64,000 nucleotides of DNA from NCBI GenBank assembly GCA_013398295.1, contig VZSF01008219.1:186001-250000 (forward strand). Reading direction: 5' to 3'. Position numbers and translations under genes: made by a program. Source of the stretch: Chionis minor. Taxonomy: Eukaryota > Chordata > Aves > Charadriiformes > Chionididae. Each line of letters begins with the position of its first letter. Positions within the stretch are counted from its first letter, which is position 1. Shown here in pieces: positions 1-14,699 of this stretch. The notes below the pieces were generated by a model, which was not told the DNA's origin, did no database searches, and was given only the letters and a program-made list of their open reading frames with translations.

Positions 1-2349
1 CAGTGCTGGAAAAGAGAAGAAAGAATGCATGTTAAAGTTTTCAGGGTAAGAAAAAATAAACAGAAACAAAACCTAGTTAGAACGACGATTCTTAATTGAA
101 GCAACAAACCCCAAATTAATCAAATTCAAGGAAACGCAAGCTGGCATTTTCATTTAATTTTTGTTATTTCAAAAACAGCTATCTAGGCTGAGTTAATCAG
201 CAAGGTTCAATCTACCCTTAGTTCTAAAAAGCAGCTGTACAGAGTAGCTGTTAAATACTGACCTTAGGATGGGATTAACAAATTCTTTTTTTTTTTTTCC
301 CCCTCATTAAATAGATGCATCGGATTAAATACCCAACTAAAGTTACTATAGATGGATCTCCACAGCCTACGTGTTCAGGCAAAAGATTACCAGGTTGAGC
401 CTCACCAGCATCATAGCACAGACATCTTTCTAGAGGGGAAAGATTCCTCAAACATTCTTACAGCTCCCTGAACGCTAGCAGACAGTCATCATTGCTATAG
501 GATATGTGGGGAACTGAGATCCCTAAAGAGACAAAAAAAGCCCCCTAGAGCTTAGGTATCCCACTGGAGATAGCTTGCAGGGCCATTGTGTTCAGAGGGA
601 GGGAACTCATAACACCTTCCCATTCAAGCCCCTCAAGGCACTTAAAATATAAAGATGCAGATCACCATTAATTTGTTTACATGCAATAGAAACCTTAGTC
701 CATGCAATAGAAACCAAACTTCCAAGCCTTTGCTTTAAAAAACATTGGCTGTGAAAAAACCCTGTAAACATACAGATGGGAAAAGATATCAAATAAAAAT
801 TACACAGGGATGCAAAGTAAAGATGCTGAGTAGAAAAGCAAATACTCAGTGGAGAACGTGGTTGTTGGGTTTTGGGGTGATTTTCTTTTTTTTCCAAAAG
901 CCATGCTTAACACTCAGGCTACACAACAAAGCTGAACAAATTAACCTCCAGTAAAAGATCAGCAAAAAAACCCCAATAACTTTACTTTAAGCATACTTAC
1001 CTGAAATGAGCTTTCAGAAATGGAGGAAAAAAATCCTGTCACTTTGCCAGTGTAAAGTTATTAAATATATCCATGTGTGAGAACAGCAAGTTCAAGCAAT
1101 AAAATCTCATGAAAGTTTAAAATTCTACTCATACAAATTCCATTGTAATTCAAACTTTGTATCCAAGTTTGCCAAGAATAAAGATCTCTAACTATAGCTT
1201 TCAAGCTCTACCACAATGCAAATCACAGGTATGAAAGAACAGAATCTCTTCCTCCATAAAACTAATTTTTTACCTGATCACAACATAGCTCCATATTTCT
1301 CATTCAAAAGTGCCTAAATTTGCATTTTTCCTATTCCTTGAGAATTCAGTTCCTATTTCTTCTCCCTTTACCCTCTGAACCTGCTGCTTAACAAAGTCTG
1401 GAAAGTATATTTATCATCTACATCTCAAAAGCAAAAAAATGCATATTGAGTATTCTCATCATAACTTTGAATTCCTTATGTCTACCAACAAGTATATTCA
1501 TGCAGACTACAGTTAAAAGTTAAGGAAAAATATCCGAATATATAATGATATAATTTTTAGTAGCATGAACTTTTATGACCTCAGTTTGGCACTGCAGGAA
1601 ATGACAGCACAAAGGTAATACACTACATAAATTTCAGATGAAGCCATTAATAAATCAATGACTATGATGATGTTTGTGTCAACATTTTACTTGGTGCTGC
1701 ACTCAGTAGAATTCCTTGTACAAGGAATTATCCTTAGCAGTGAGGTATTAACCACAATAATGTGTTGGTTAAGCACATTCTTTGTCAAATAAAAACTGAG
1801 CTTAATTGAAAGATCAGTCCTAAACTCACACACTGTTAACGTCCCATTTAAACTCCTCTTTCTGGAGCCAACACTTCACTTACAAAAGGAGGGAAAGTTC
1901 TTTTTTGTCTCTTCCAACAGATCAGTCTGTCATGAAGTAACTCAGAGCCCACAAGTAATCTCATTTTATACATCTTCAGAAGAACAGAAATATAAAAATA
2001 AAACAAAATGGAAAGCAAAGTGGTGCTGATGAAATCTGGCAGCATTCACGAAGCATGCAGATGCAATTTCAGGATATAAAAGATGAAAGGTAGAAAGAGA
2101 TGAGAAAAATGAACTAATAAATATTGACTGTCCATGCTGCTACATTAATTTTTTATCTGCTTTATTTGGTTGCTAAGCCATACTGTTTCATAGAATTTTA
2201 GGAATTCATTATTTAGTGATGTATCTTTTGATTTTAATAAGTGTATCATAAAAGAAAACTTGATGGAAACTTTTTCTTAAAATCTTAAACACATAGCTTT
2301 TATCTTACAGTGCTTTAGACTGCGTGGTAGCAAGTGTAATGCCTCTGCT

Positions 2350-2425
2350 TTTTTACATGTGAAAACCTGAAGGATAGGAGGCCCAAGTGATTTGTCCAAT
2401 GACAAACAAGGAATCAGGTGAACAA
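2350..2425 (-). repeat. Possible MIR-like relic
   Basis: TTACATGTGAAAACCTGAAG, GAGGCCCAAGTGATTTGTCC and AGGAATCAGGTGAAC resemble reverse-complement MIR in order. Weak evidence. Confidence 0.35.
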
Positions 2426-2529
2426 TTCAAAGGGGTTTATAGAAGCGTATTCCTAAAACTATAAATCAGAAAAATGAAATAGGTTATTTCCCTGTTCTGA
2501 CAAAGTAAGCCTCTTCCTTCTTGAAGCAT

Positions 2530-3345
2530 GCTGATCTTCACATCTTATGTGGAATTTTGTCTGTTGGTGGGAGACCCGTATCCTTCAGCCCTGCTATTGC
2601 GTTCACTTTGGCAAGGGACAGTTTGTCGGTCTTCATGTTACTTTAATACCTTTCTCTTTCCTTACTCTCTCGAAGCACTTCCAATGATGACCAGGACCCT
2701 TTCTAGACCTAGGCCTGAGATCTCCATGGTTTTGTACTATTCCTCAGTCGTACTGGTTTTCTTTTCACTGCTATCCTTAATCTGCCACTACCAGGTACAA
2801 CCTGCATCCCAGGATACAGCTTTTTGCCATTCTTCTGCATTCTTGAATCCACCAGGACAACCTGCCCATAGTGACTGTCAGAGCCATGAGTGCACCAATA
2901 GGTCTTGAATGGCCTTGAATGACCCTGACCAGCCTCACCTGGTGCCTCCACTCACACTCTGCCCCTGGGCTCAAGCCCTGCCTGAGCATGGCTGTGGGTA
3001 CAGCTCCACCTCCTACATAGATCCCTCATATATACACCGTAGCTGGTCTGCAGCCCTAACTTTGTTCCTGGTTCCTAGGTGGGCTTGGAGCCACACTGGA
3101 GTCTTGTCACCAATCCTGTCTCAGTCCCACCTGATCTGACTGGTGGCAGAGACTGGGCTCTCTACTTGGACTCTGGACCTGGTTCATCACTTTGCCATGG
3201 CTGGGGCCAGCTCTGCCTGCTGCATTGAGGCTCTGCATTCCGGCACAGCCTGACCTCAGCTCCCAGCTTGCCTGGCTGGGGGTGACAGCTCAGGTGCTTC
3301 GCTGTCAGGTTACAGCAGGCTGATTGCTCAGCCTGACTCCTCCTG
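2530..3345. other. GC-rich island of unknown origin
   Basis: The composition rises well above the AT-rich surroundings, most clearly from about 2870 to 3340, where CCTGACC, CCTGAGC and GGCTGGGG-type words recur. It has no CpG-island character that I can see, no open frame with family similarity, and no CR1 motif. It may be an unrecognised interspersed repeat such as an old LTR or a LINE 5' region, or captured foreign sequence. The open frame at 2528-2908 gives no recognisable protein. Confidence 0.4.
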
Positions 3346-4284
3346 GTGCCTTATTTCTGTTAGTCTGATGCTACCTGGCAAAGACATATATCAGGTTCCA
3401 ACAGCTGTTTGATGCCTATGGCCAGCTATATTAGAAGAATAACGTGATATTGACAGGCAGGTATTCCTTGTCCTCAGTTCTCCATTATTCTTTAAGTTAT
3501 CCCAGATGCTATCTTTGCCTTTCCATGAATTCACAGTATACATGGAAGACACCTTTCACCGCAAAAGTAGTGTGCCCATTGTCCCTGTGCAGTGTATTAG
3601 GTACACCACCACTTGTAAAGTGAGCATTCCCTTTCTTTAAAACTACACTTTCCTGAGCACCCTCCAAATAACCCAACTCCTAGACAGTAGAATATTAATA
3701 ACTGGTTTGTTCCCTTCATTAAAAGTGAACAGTCATGTTTTGACATCTAGAAGGGCTGGTTTAGGTTTTCAGTAGGGTGCAAAATCACCTTCTGTTGTCA
3801 GTATGATTTTCACCATCGCAAAGTATTATGTATCTATGGTATGGTAACAGCTCTTAAATCTAATGGAAATCCTACTCCCTCATTTTAAAGAAAAGCCCAC
3901 CTGCAAATACAGCTAATATTCCTTTACGCGGTACAAGTCTCCATCATCTTTTTCCCTAAAATTCTTTCTTTTTTATTTTCTGATTTATACAAAATCCCCC
4001 CATTATTTTGTGGTTGAGGAGCAGACAAAAATTATTCAAAAAATTCATTACTTTCTCTAGTAAAACTGAATTTCATGCCTTGTCTTATTAAGTACCATAA
4101 GCTTTACTTGATTTTTAATAGCTAATGAAATCAGCTACTCGCAAAAAATCCATACGTGATCTTATTTGTTAAAGATTAGCTGATTTATAAAAGCACTATG
4201 AAGCAACGCCATAAAAAAAAAAAAGCCTAGGCAAGGCAAGATGTTCTTACAGAATAAGGAATCTTTTATGTGTTCCAGAGATAA

Positions 4285-4425
4285 AGGTTCTCTTCCCAGC
4301 TGTGCTGCAAACTTTTTGCATCACCTTGGACAATTCAGGCAATCTGTGACTTAGCTCTCTACCTACAAAAAGACGAAAAAACTTATCTGCTTTCTTGGGC
4401 CCTTTGAGGATAAAAATCATCAGCC
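4285..4425 (+). repeat. MIR-like SINE relic
   Basis: The blocks TTCCCAGCTGTGCTGCAAAC, CACCTTGGACAATTCAGGCA, CTGTGACTTAGCTCTCTACC and GAGGATAAAAATCAT follow the order of the MIR consensus (the 'TGACCTTGGGCAAGT...' core followed by 'GAGGATTAAAT'). MIRs are ancient tRNA-derived SINEs shared across amniotes. The copy is heavily mutated. Confidence 0.55.
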
Positions 4426-5679
4426 TCAGTACTACAAAGTTAATGCTGCAGGAGTCTTATGAGCTTGTTTTTCACACTGACAAATTGATATTCAAGATTT
4501 CCCACAGGGACTGAAATATATATTTCTGGTTTGGGAAATATCAGGATAGCACTCAGAGGAACATCACTGAATGAAAGAAGGTCATGAGCAAAAATCTGAA
4601 AGATAAATCTTAATAGAAACAATAGAATTTTTGGGATAGAACAAAGCCATTTAAAACTTCCATAAGTGAATGACCCATTTTAAAAGACCTCAACAGGCAG
4701 TAATGAAAAGACTATTACACCTGTTAAATCGGCCCTCAGGACTAAAGAAGGAACCTTTAATGTGCCTACAAAAAATATAATAATTTCTGCTCATGATCAT
4801 CCTTCCTTTACAGTGACATGATATTCCTCACAATTTGCCAAACCACTAGGTGCACAGTGGATGCTGGGATGTACCCCTGAGCACCAGACATGCCTAAACA
4901 TGCAGAGTGCGATTTTCAAAAATGACAAATAGCTCCAGCTTGCAATGCCTACAAGTGCAATTAATTATCCAGATTTCCAATTTTGTTTGTGATCCCAGCA
5001 TAGCAGTCCTGTCTATTGCACAATGGCAATCAATACATACACACACACTCCCAGCACCTTCAATTTTACTCTTAACTTTTGGCAGCAGGGGATTATCCTT
5101 TTTCAACATATTTACATGCTTTCCTAAGCCTGAAATAATATTTTACCATCCCCAAGAAACAGGGCAATCTCAGACTTAGCTAACTGATATACACACCCTT
5201 GTATGAAAAATGTGTTTGCAATTAAAATTTATGTGAATAATTTCAAAATCTTTTCTATTATATTCCCAGGTGCACCTCCACTTGGGCAGCACATGATCTT
5301 GATTTTGTAACAAAAACATTATTTTCCAGTTGTGTAATCGGGCCATGGTTATTGCAGTGAAAGCTACTTACACAATATATTTTAAAGAAGGTTTGCCCAA
5401 AATACGTGAGACGTTAAAACAAATTTTCAACTAGTTTGTGGCATTTAATGTTTGTGCCTTTTAATCAGAAGCAAGGTAGGGCAAAACCACCAGCACCATC
5501 CTTTTGCACACCCTTATAATGTGCTTGTCAGTAGGTTTCCTCAGTACCCACTGTGTGGTTGGACATTTCCTAACTTCTAACTGAAGAGTTACAACCTCAC
5601 CTCTATTCCACCATTTCTGGAAGGGTATTACGAACTGCAAAATATAATAGTCCTAACAGCAACATAAGATTAGATAGCA

Positions 5680-5745
5680 CTCACATTTTCATTTTACAGA
5701 GGAAAAAAATGAGGCACTGAGATACTAAGGTGAAAGTTATAAGAA
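5680..5745 (-). repeat. Short MIR-like relic
   Basis: CATTTTCATTTTACAGAGGA followed by ATGAGGCACTGAGATACTAA resembles the central part of reverse-complement MIR. Too short for certainty. Confidence 0.4.
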
Positions 5746-8700
5746 ATAATGAATAATAATTTCAGTTGTCCAATCTAAGACATGTATATATGAGCGTGTT
5801 CCAGTTGCAAATAAACTCCAGCTATACAAATGAAAAGTCCAGTTAATTGAAGTTTGAAAAGAACTGTTGAGAAAATCTTGATTCTAGTATCTTGCTCAAC
5901 GTTACACACGGCCTCTGCAACAGTGACAGGGAAAGAATCTCATTCTATACTATAACACCCCGTTTTCTTTATTATGAGCCAATCTTTTTGTTTCTCCATT
6001 TCCCTGCCTTATGCATTGCACTTTCCAATTGCTACAATCAGTAAGCCTTACAGGGGGCACTGGAAACAATAGCTTTTCTCAGTATGGGCTCTAGTTCCCT
6101 ATATACCAGGTTTATCGCACAGATGATGTTGTCAGGTAAAAATAGAGTAGGATAACATAATCAAAAGATTGTAATTCATCATACAAGAAAGGCTGTTTGA
6201 GGTTGGAAAGGCAACTTTAACTGACTCGGAAATCTTACATTCTTCTAACTTGGGCTTTTATGCAATTTCCTGCATGTTCAAAAAAGAAAACAGCATAAAT
6301 AGATCAAAAAGAACCATTAAAGGAACCATGTTGATTTTCTTACAGGTCTCTGCCATTAGTACAGATCTTCACTGGTATTCTACTACAACACTACAACAAT
6401 AATGGACTTCTACCTTCTGTGTGAGTATGCCAATTTGGCCTGGAAGACCAAAGGTAAAAAACAGGAAAGAGATTTATCTGACCATTTTTTTCTGCAGAGC
6501 AAAGATTATAATTTCTGGGCTGTGAATAAAAGTGTGTTCAAGCATTTATAAAGTACTCTGACTCTCCATTCCTAATACATCTCTATCCTATTCTGCTCCT
6601 ATCTGTTCTGATTTCCGTCCCAATCCACTTCTTCATTTCTTCTTACTGAAAGTGAGGATCTTCCTATTTATCTTGTATGTTATACGTAAACAAGAGGAAG
6701 AATGGAATCAGTTTTCCCTCGCTTAGTTTTAGCACCCAGCCACAATCATCAGGTATTTTAAGAAAAATCAATCTCACCTCGTGCAGTCTTCTAATACGTG
6801 ATGACTGGATCTGTTTGGTCCAGCCAGTGCAGCACTAGGGGCACGGAGAGCACAGACACTGTGAACCGTACCTCCAATGAAGTTAATTTCTGCTTTCTAC
6901 CAAGCTTGTGTAACAACAGGTTTTCAGAAAGTTGACAATTCAATCATAACTCCAAAGATCAGATTTTAATGGAAATTATAAAATCCTTTTCTTATGCTGT
7001 AAAATAAACACTTCTGTGTAATGTTGAATGTCGATATTTGATCTGAAACCCAGAGGATTTAGAAACGCAACCATTTATACGACTTCCTTGAACACAGGCA
7101 AACAGCTGCATACTCAGAAATGCTGAGACTGTTTGAAACAAAGCAGAAGGAGAAATAAAGCCTGAAATAGATGTCAGATATAAAAAAAACTTATGCATGA
7201 TACCAGTCAAATTTGCTGTAATTATTAAAAATTTTTAAGGTGTCATTATAAAGGAATGTGCTGGGAAATGTTAATTATTCATACCTTTGTCAATAACTCA
7301 CACATTTATTAATATAATAATGTAAATATGCACATACCCAGACTCCTGAGGAAGAAATAATGTTAGGTAAAAAGAACCCAAAGAAGATGGAAGCAGTTCT
7401 TGCTGATGGAGAAATGTGCTTGTTTCAGGCCTTTTCCAGAAAGGTCTACAATCTGAAAAAGCTGACAAAATCCCTGACTAAACACCATTGGTGCTAAAAG
7501 TGCTTTATTTTACCTGCATCTGGTGTACTATCAAAAGTGTCTCTGAGGAGCCAACACCATTTATGTGCTGTACTTCTGAGTTAGGTTACTGGAATGCCAT
7601 TGATAGAACATTATGCACCAGCTCCCTGGAAAGCTGCAGATAACACAGACTGAAAAAAACCCGTATTATTCTGCCATCCTCAAGATTGACATCTGGTTGC
7701 ATTTCAAGGTATAGCAACAGGTAAAGCACTGTATATCTGCGAAAATGACCCGAAAAGTGCTGCCAATTTTTTTTCAAATTGAAGATGAGACAACATTCAC
7801 TTCTAATGCTATGAAAGAACGAGGAGGTATCAAATAAAATTGCCTTTAAAACAACCGAACTATGCATAGATACACACAATGCATAGATAAGCCGTACCAC
7901 TTTGCAACAGAATACTAGGGATGCTAAAATGTACAGAAACAAAGGGGCAAATTAAAAGAAGAAAAATCTATGGTGCGTCACAAATCACAGAAAAGTCCTT
8001 GAATCTCGAACAGATGGACAATGCAGGAGTATTTTGGAAAAGTATTGCCACATAGTCTTGCCTTGCTCTCCTATTCTTCTCCGGGCATTTGATTTTGGCA
8101 GCTTTTGGAGTCAGCATTACAAGAAAGATGGACCTTTCATCTGACTCAATACAGTCACAATAGCACAGTGGGACACAGAGGAATCCCTGTATTCTCTTGC
8201 CTGAAAATTTTCATCACCTGCTCCCTACACCATATGTACCCTGTGGTAGAGTGTATGCATCTTGTAGCTGTCAATTCTGTGAAGTTTTGATACCAGGGTC
8301 ACGATCACAGAATTAGGAAAGCTGGAAACTCCTTCCCGTCAAGAAACGGTCCGTTTCTCTATTTCTTTATGATGCAAAACACTGTGGGAGAAGGGACACA
8401 AAAGACCTCTCTTTTCTCCTTAAGTGAAGTGGCCTAAAAAGGCCACACAGGAAACTCCAAGCTGGAAAAGAAACAGGCAAAGAACAGGAAGGCAGGCAGA
8501 GATAAATGGTGGGGGAGGCAGAATGGGAGGAAAAAAAAAAAAATCAAAGGACATAACAAAATAAAATGCAGAGTCAACAGAAGTAAAGAATGAGTGCTTG
8601 GGGGAAACAGTTTTTTCAACTCTGAATGTCTCCTCACATGAACCACCACCACAATCCTGAAAAACGTTTTGTCTCCCTCAAAAAATTATTCTACTGTTGC

Positions 8701-9895
8701 TGGTTTTGCAGCTGGTCATTATCAATGTTACACATACACAAATTATCTCTCTTTTCTTTTCACTGCATTGAGCGAATGCAAGGGCACAAAAGAAAGATAA
8801 TGTCTTCCTGATATCAAAAGCTTTCCCAAATAAATTCTGTATTGGATGTGCATAATCAGCTTCACATTGCCAACAGAAAAATAAATACCTGGTTGTAACC
8901 AGATCCTGCCTTTGAATCTCTGTTCAAAGGTATTTCTCAAAGACAATTCTCTAAATTAATATCACTGTGAAAAATCCTGGAAGATAAACTGGGCACCATA
9001 GAAAAAAAACAGTATCAGAACAATTTTTAGTGGTGTTTTATCCTCAGAACAGAACAAAAACAAGATCTGCATTAGTTAAGCATATTTGACTAAGAAAATT
9101 AGTAGTTTCCTTGTATACATTACATTAATTCTCTTGACTATAGGCAGGACGAGATAACGTATGATGACAGCCACTAAAAGAAAGTTGGAACTGTTTGGCT
9201 GACTTACTGCAAAACTCAAAGCTAAACTTGGGTAAAGGCAATGCTACTATAAGAGAGAAGTACTGCTGAAGTCAATAGTTGCGGTGTTAAAACATCTATT
9301 AAATATCTGTTTTTACAGTATTCTAAAATGTTATACATTAACTGTTAATGACTATTACTAATATTCTTAATGTGGTGCTCCAATTAAATGCTTCTTATCC
9401 AGCTTAAAAGAGGCTAAGAGCTCCTGTGATTGCATCTTCAAACAGCTAAAAGAGCTCACTCCAATTATACATACACTTAGCCCTTTCATGCCCTTGAACA
9501 TTGCAGGGCATTTATCAACACATGCAAAAATTACTTTCTATGTTTTCACCAAGAAGGGACATTACCTGGGTTATCAGCAATGATATTCCTGATCACCAAC
9601 TACTATAATTTTTCTAACAATAAAAAATTAATTAAAATAATGTATCCAACTGAAAAAGTGCTGCAATAACAAGTGAATAAAAAGTTCACAAAGATTTAGT
9701 CTTACAGAACAGAAAATTTCTGCATTATTTATAATTTAATGCTACTTATAAAGTCATGTGTTACTCATACACGTATTTACTTTCATTCATGTTCATGATT
9801 CCTTTTTTTTTATTCATTCCTTTTTGCAGATTTAAAGTTTAACTACTAATAGGAAGGCATATGCATTCGTAGTATATAGGAATTATTAGAACACC

Positions 9896-11704
9896 CATAG
9901 AATAGAATTACAGAATCAGAGTGGTTTAGGTTGGAAGGGACCTTAAACATCATCTAGTTCCAAACCCTCTACCATGGGCACCTACACTTTCCACTAGACC
10001 AGATGGCTCAAAGCCCCATCCAACCTGGCCTTGAACACCTCCAGGGATGAAGCATCCACAGCTTCCCTGGTCAACCTGTTCCAGTGCCTCACCACCCTCA
10101 AGGTGAAAAACTTCTTCCTAATGTCTAATCTAAATCTCCCCTCTTACAGTCTGAAGCCACCACCCCTCGTCCTCTTGCTACATGTCCTTGTAAAAAGTCC
10201 CTCTCCAGCTTTCCTGCAGGCCCCTTTCAGATACTGGAAAGTTGCTATAAGATCTCCCCAGAGCCTTCTCTTCTCCAGGCTGAACAACCCCAACTCTCTC
10301 AGCCTGTCCTCAAGGCAGCAGCGCTCCAGCTCTCTGATCATCTTCGTGGCCTCCTCTGGGCCCACTCCAACAGGTCCATGTCCTTCTTATGTTGGGGGCT
10401 TCAGAGCTGGACACAGTACTCTGGGTGGGGTCTCCCCAGAGTGGAGTAGCGGGGCAGAATCCCCTCCCTTGCCCTGCTGGCCACGCTGCTTTTGATGCAG
10501 CCTAGGATGCCGTTAGCCTTCTGGACTGCAAGCGCACATTGCCAGCTCATGTTGAGCTTCTCACCAACCAACACCCCCAAGTCCTTCTCCTCAGGACTGC
10601 TCTTGATCCGTTCTCTGCCCAACTGGTATTTGTTCTTGGGATTGCCCCAACCCACATGCAGGACCTTGCACTTGGACTTGTTGAACTTCATGAGGTTCAC
10701 ATGGGCCCACCTGTCAAGCTTGTCCGGGTCCCTCTGGATGGCATCCCTTCCCTCCAGCATGTCAACCGCTCCACACAGCTTGGTATCATCGGCAAACTTG
10801 CTGAGAGTGCACTCAGTCCCAACATCCAACAAAGATGTTAAATAGTACTGGTCCCAGTACCGACCCCTGAGGAACAGCACTCGTCACTGCTTGCCACTTG
10901 CACATCAAGCTGTTGACCACAACATTTTGAGTGCGACCGTCCAACCAGTTCCTTACCCACTGAGTGGTCCAACCATCCAATCCATATCTCCAATTTAGAG
11001 ACCAGGATGTCATGTGGGACAGTGCCAAATGCTTTGCGCAAGTCCAGGTAGATGACGTCTGTTGCTCTCCCCTTAACCACCAAAGCTGTAACACCATTGT
11101 AGAAGGCCACCAAATTCGTCAGGCATGATTTGCCCTTAGTGAAGCCATGTTGCACCAATCACCTCCTTATTTTCTATGTGCCTTAGCAGCGTTTCCAGGA
11201 GGATCTGCTCCATGATCTTGCCAGGCAGAGAGGTGAGACTGACCAGCCTGCAGCTCCCCAGGTCTTCCTTTTTACCCTTTTTAAAAATGGGGGTTACGTT
11301 TCCCCTTTTCGAGTCAGTGGGAACTTCACAAAACTGCCATGACTTCTCAAATATGATGGATAGTGGCTTGGCAACCTCATCCAACAGTTCCCTTACACTC
11401 ACAGATGTATCTCATCAGGTCCCATGTACTTGTGCACCTTCAAGGTTTCCCAGATGGTCTTGAACCTAGTCTTCTCCTACAGTGGGCGGTACCTCATTCT
11501 TCATTCTCCCAGTCCCTGCCTTTGTCTTCTGCAACTTGGGCAGTGTGGTTAGCCTTTATCAGTGAAGACTGAGGCAAAAAAGTTGACGAGCCTTCCCTAT
11601 GTCCCGGGTGACCAGGTCTCCCATTTCCTTCGTGAGTGGGCCCATGTTTTCCCTAATCTTCCTTTTCTCCCTGATATACCTACAGAAGGCTTGCTTGTTG
11701 CCCC
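9896..11704 (-). mobile_element. CR1 LINE, 1.8 kb, 5'-truncated
   Basis: This is the longest CR1 copy in the window, in the same orientation as CORIN. Its 3' end lies at 9896, with ATTCTATG-like repeats and a GGTTTAGGTTGGAAGGGACC motif on the plus strand. Minus-strand frames broken by frameshifts cover much of the reverse transcriptase: YLDLRKAF with the metal-binding Asp (within 10838-11158), PQGSVLGP (within 10813-11097), and SKFADDTKL with the FADD catalytic box (within 10401-10880), followed by the C-terminal region. The 5' part with the endonuclease is missing, as is usual for CR1. It is a dead copy. It is close in sequence to the copy at 28782-29440, which has the opposite orientation. 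Confidence 0.95.
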
Positions 11705-13410
11705 AGAAATCACTACAGCATGAAAAGTCCCTTTCTTACATTGTTCAGAAAAAGCCCACACCAAAGAAAAAAGCAATATTTTACAAGAAACCAACATAAA
11801 GGAAAAAAAAGTTAATGGCTCCATTAAATTGTCATGAGGACTAAAATCCTTAACATTCACTCCAATAGGAATGAAACTGTGATCACAGGAGGATTTGCAA
11901 TAAAAGGTACTTGAAAAAACATATACTTTCATATATTTAACTTTCACTACTTGAAACATTGCAAAAAAATTCTGTAGAGAGATAGAATCTCCTCAGACAA
12001 AAGTGTAAATTTATTCTTGGAAAAAATGATATGAAAAATATTTTCATAATTTGGCACAATTGACAGCTATTTAAAACCAATTTCTCACTGGAAGAAAGGC
12101 CTCATTGGTTTTTGTCTTTTTTTTTTTTAAGAACTAACAGTATAAATAATATCCAACATAACAATGCAATAGAGTTTATATTCTATATTTATATTTTAAT
12201 ATACTATGTCTTTTATATAACTTAAATAGTATTATTTATTACAAATCTCATGGCTATGAAGTTGCCATGAGTTCAGGCCTCGTGCATCATTTTTTAATAG
12301 AAACAGATATTTATAATGCCTCTTTAGTAATAATACAAAAGTGAACATTGTCTGACAGTTCTGTACTGTCATTTACACAGTTCCACTGTATAAAGAGCAG
12401 AAGCATCATATTCACTGCTGCTTTTGAAAGCATTATACCATTCAAATTAACTGAAAGTTATCTCATTGTGTTGCTTTACTTCTCATTGAAGCTACTGTGG
12501 TTTTTTTCTCCACAGTTTTAAGAGCATCAGCTATGTTGGCTGGTCAAAGCAAATAAAATAACAGAAAACAACAGTGACAGCTGAAAGAAAAAAAGAAAGA
12601 AAAACAGAGCTGGAATATTTCTGTGAGTAGGCATATGTACAGCAGCCCGCAGGAAGGCTTCTGAGATTTGTCCCCCCTAGAATGCATTATTGGATTCATA
12701 CAGAATGAACAACTGATGATGCTTCCCCCTCACTCCCTTACACGCTCACAACTCATTTGAACTGTGAAACCAGTTCAACCACCTATCTTAAATCTCAGTA
12801 GCTGGATTCCTAAAAGTATTTTCAGAGTAGCTGATATTCTCACCTACTGGGTATTTACTTGGCATTTGTGTGAAATGATATCAACCTAACTGATGCAGCT
12901 CTGTCTACAGAACTGCACTTTTTTCTCTGTTACTCATTTTGTACACTCGCATGTTTTTATTATAATGACACATGGCTCAGATTTTCCAGTACATTCAGTA
13001 CATCTGCAGTCACTTCAGGAATGTATGTCATAATAGTTTCTCCATAGGGGTAACATGCACTCAATTTGCAAAGCCTGTGGATAAGTATCAGCAGTGACAC
13101 ATGAACAAGTATATATCCACTAGATAATCCAGATTCTAACTAATAAACAATTTTCAGGAAAGCTGGTAATTGTCCCCAGGATAAATGCTCTGGATTCTAA
13201 CTAGAAGATCAGTCAAGCACACATTGTCCAACAGAGCTTGGAAAGGCATGAGTGGTTCAAGGGTTTTTTGAAGGAGTGATAGTTTCCAATTCAGAAAATG
13301 TGGAGGATAATGAGTGTTTAGTCACAACCAGACAAAAATAATCAAGAGAAAAAATTGGTTTGGATTGGGTGATACTGTGCTAAAACAAGCAGGTATAGCA
13401 GCCCCACACC

Positions 13411-13429
13411 TTTTTTTTTTTTTTTTTTT
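13411..13429. repeat. T19 homopolymer
   Basis: Nineteen T in a row, followed by AAATAAATA. It shows no adjoining recognised retroposon on either strand and is treated as a simple repeat. Confidence 0.9.
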
Positions 13430-14699
13430 AAATAAATACAAGAAATAACTAAAGCCCCAAAAGAGAATTACATCATCAAACAAAACAAATTATATGCAAG
13501 GCATATGTGGGTAGGGAGGGTTTCACTGCACATAATCTGGAGGCATTAGCCCCCAAAAGAAACCGCAAAGTTGAGACATAAGCAGCCATCTGCCAAGGAC
13601 ACGCTCTTGGAATTTCCAGGAACTGAGCCCTGAGAAGAGCATGAAAAGCGCTTTGGGCAGAGCACTCAGTAAAAAGGGATTGGAACAGTGATCTGACCCC
13701 TGCTGTTTGGTTCTACTGTGTTCAGAGAAGTAAATTCTTTCAAATATACAGATTTCAAAAAGAAATATTCAACTACAGCATAACCTATTTCTGTAAGAGA
13801 AACAGTCTAGTGAACCCAGACTCTCACATTTTCAGTCATAGAGGAATCACATTAGAACCATTCTTTTAAATAAAAACGTCAAAATATTCTCTATGATCTA
13901 TCATTCTACATGAAAACTATTCATATCCAAGCATCATGCACAATAGTTAATGAAAAAATGAATTTAAAATGTCTTTTGTTTTATAAAACAAGATGTCAAA
14001 ACTTCCAACAAGCAGCCTCAGCCTCCACAGTCTGCCAGGTGGGGGCAATGAATCTCACAACTGGCTCTAAATACTTTCCCCTAGTGAGAAACAGCAAGCT
14101 TCCACTAAGTACTTCTCTCTACTTTATGCAGTTCAGTATCAGATAGATCTGCCATACAGATTATGGAAGAATCATCAATCAGGCACTATTCTGAAAAAAT
14201 TCTTCTCTAGCACTATTAAATATATGATTTCAGCCAGAAGATATTCTGAAAGTTTCAGAAGTCAGCAATCTCTTCTGGCTTGATCTAAAAGTTCCGCTAT
14301 CTAGATTTGGTGAGGCTTTTGAACATTTCAGCCAGCTATAGTTTGTCAAAATTTATTAAGTATATTTATATCAAATCTTGTATTCATTCTGTGTACCACA
14401 CCTGCATGAAATCCAGGACTCTGGGTTGCTTTCTCAGAATTCTACCTCATTCTGTGCCCATTAGGAAAGTGCTCAATTAATGATACGCTAGTCACTCAAT
14501 GCTCATTGCTAGTTACGCTCCTTGTTCGACACACAACCCTCTACCATACTTATGTATCTACACTGCAGTCTCTTACCTTATTTATTATTTGAACCTGCCA
14601 TGAAGACAAAATTATTGTACACCTAACTCCAATGATGTTCATTACTATGCTAACGAAGGCATTAACACACATATGGTTCAAACGTCCTTGTGAGCTAAA

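Noticed and set aside
2528..2908. 126-codon open frame in the GC-rich block
   Set aside because: A higher GC content makes stop-free frames more common by chance; the protein shows no known family pattern.
7586..7942. 118-codon minus-strand open frame
   Set aside because: The translation shows no motif or family similarity, and there are no fitting splice sites or transcript signals. Chance frame.
10031..10495. 154-codon plus-strand open frame
   Set aside because: It is the antisense of the CR1 copy at 9896-11704; the same holds for the frames at 10492-10845, 10539-10841 and 11176-11463.
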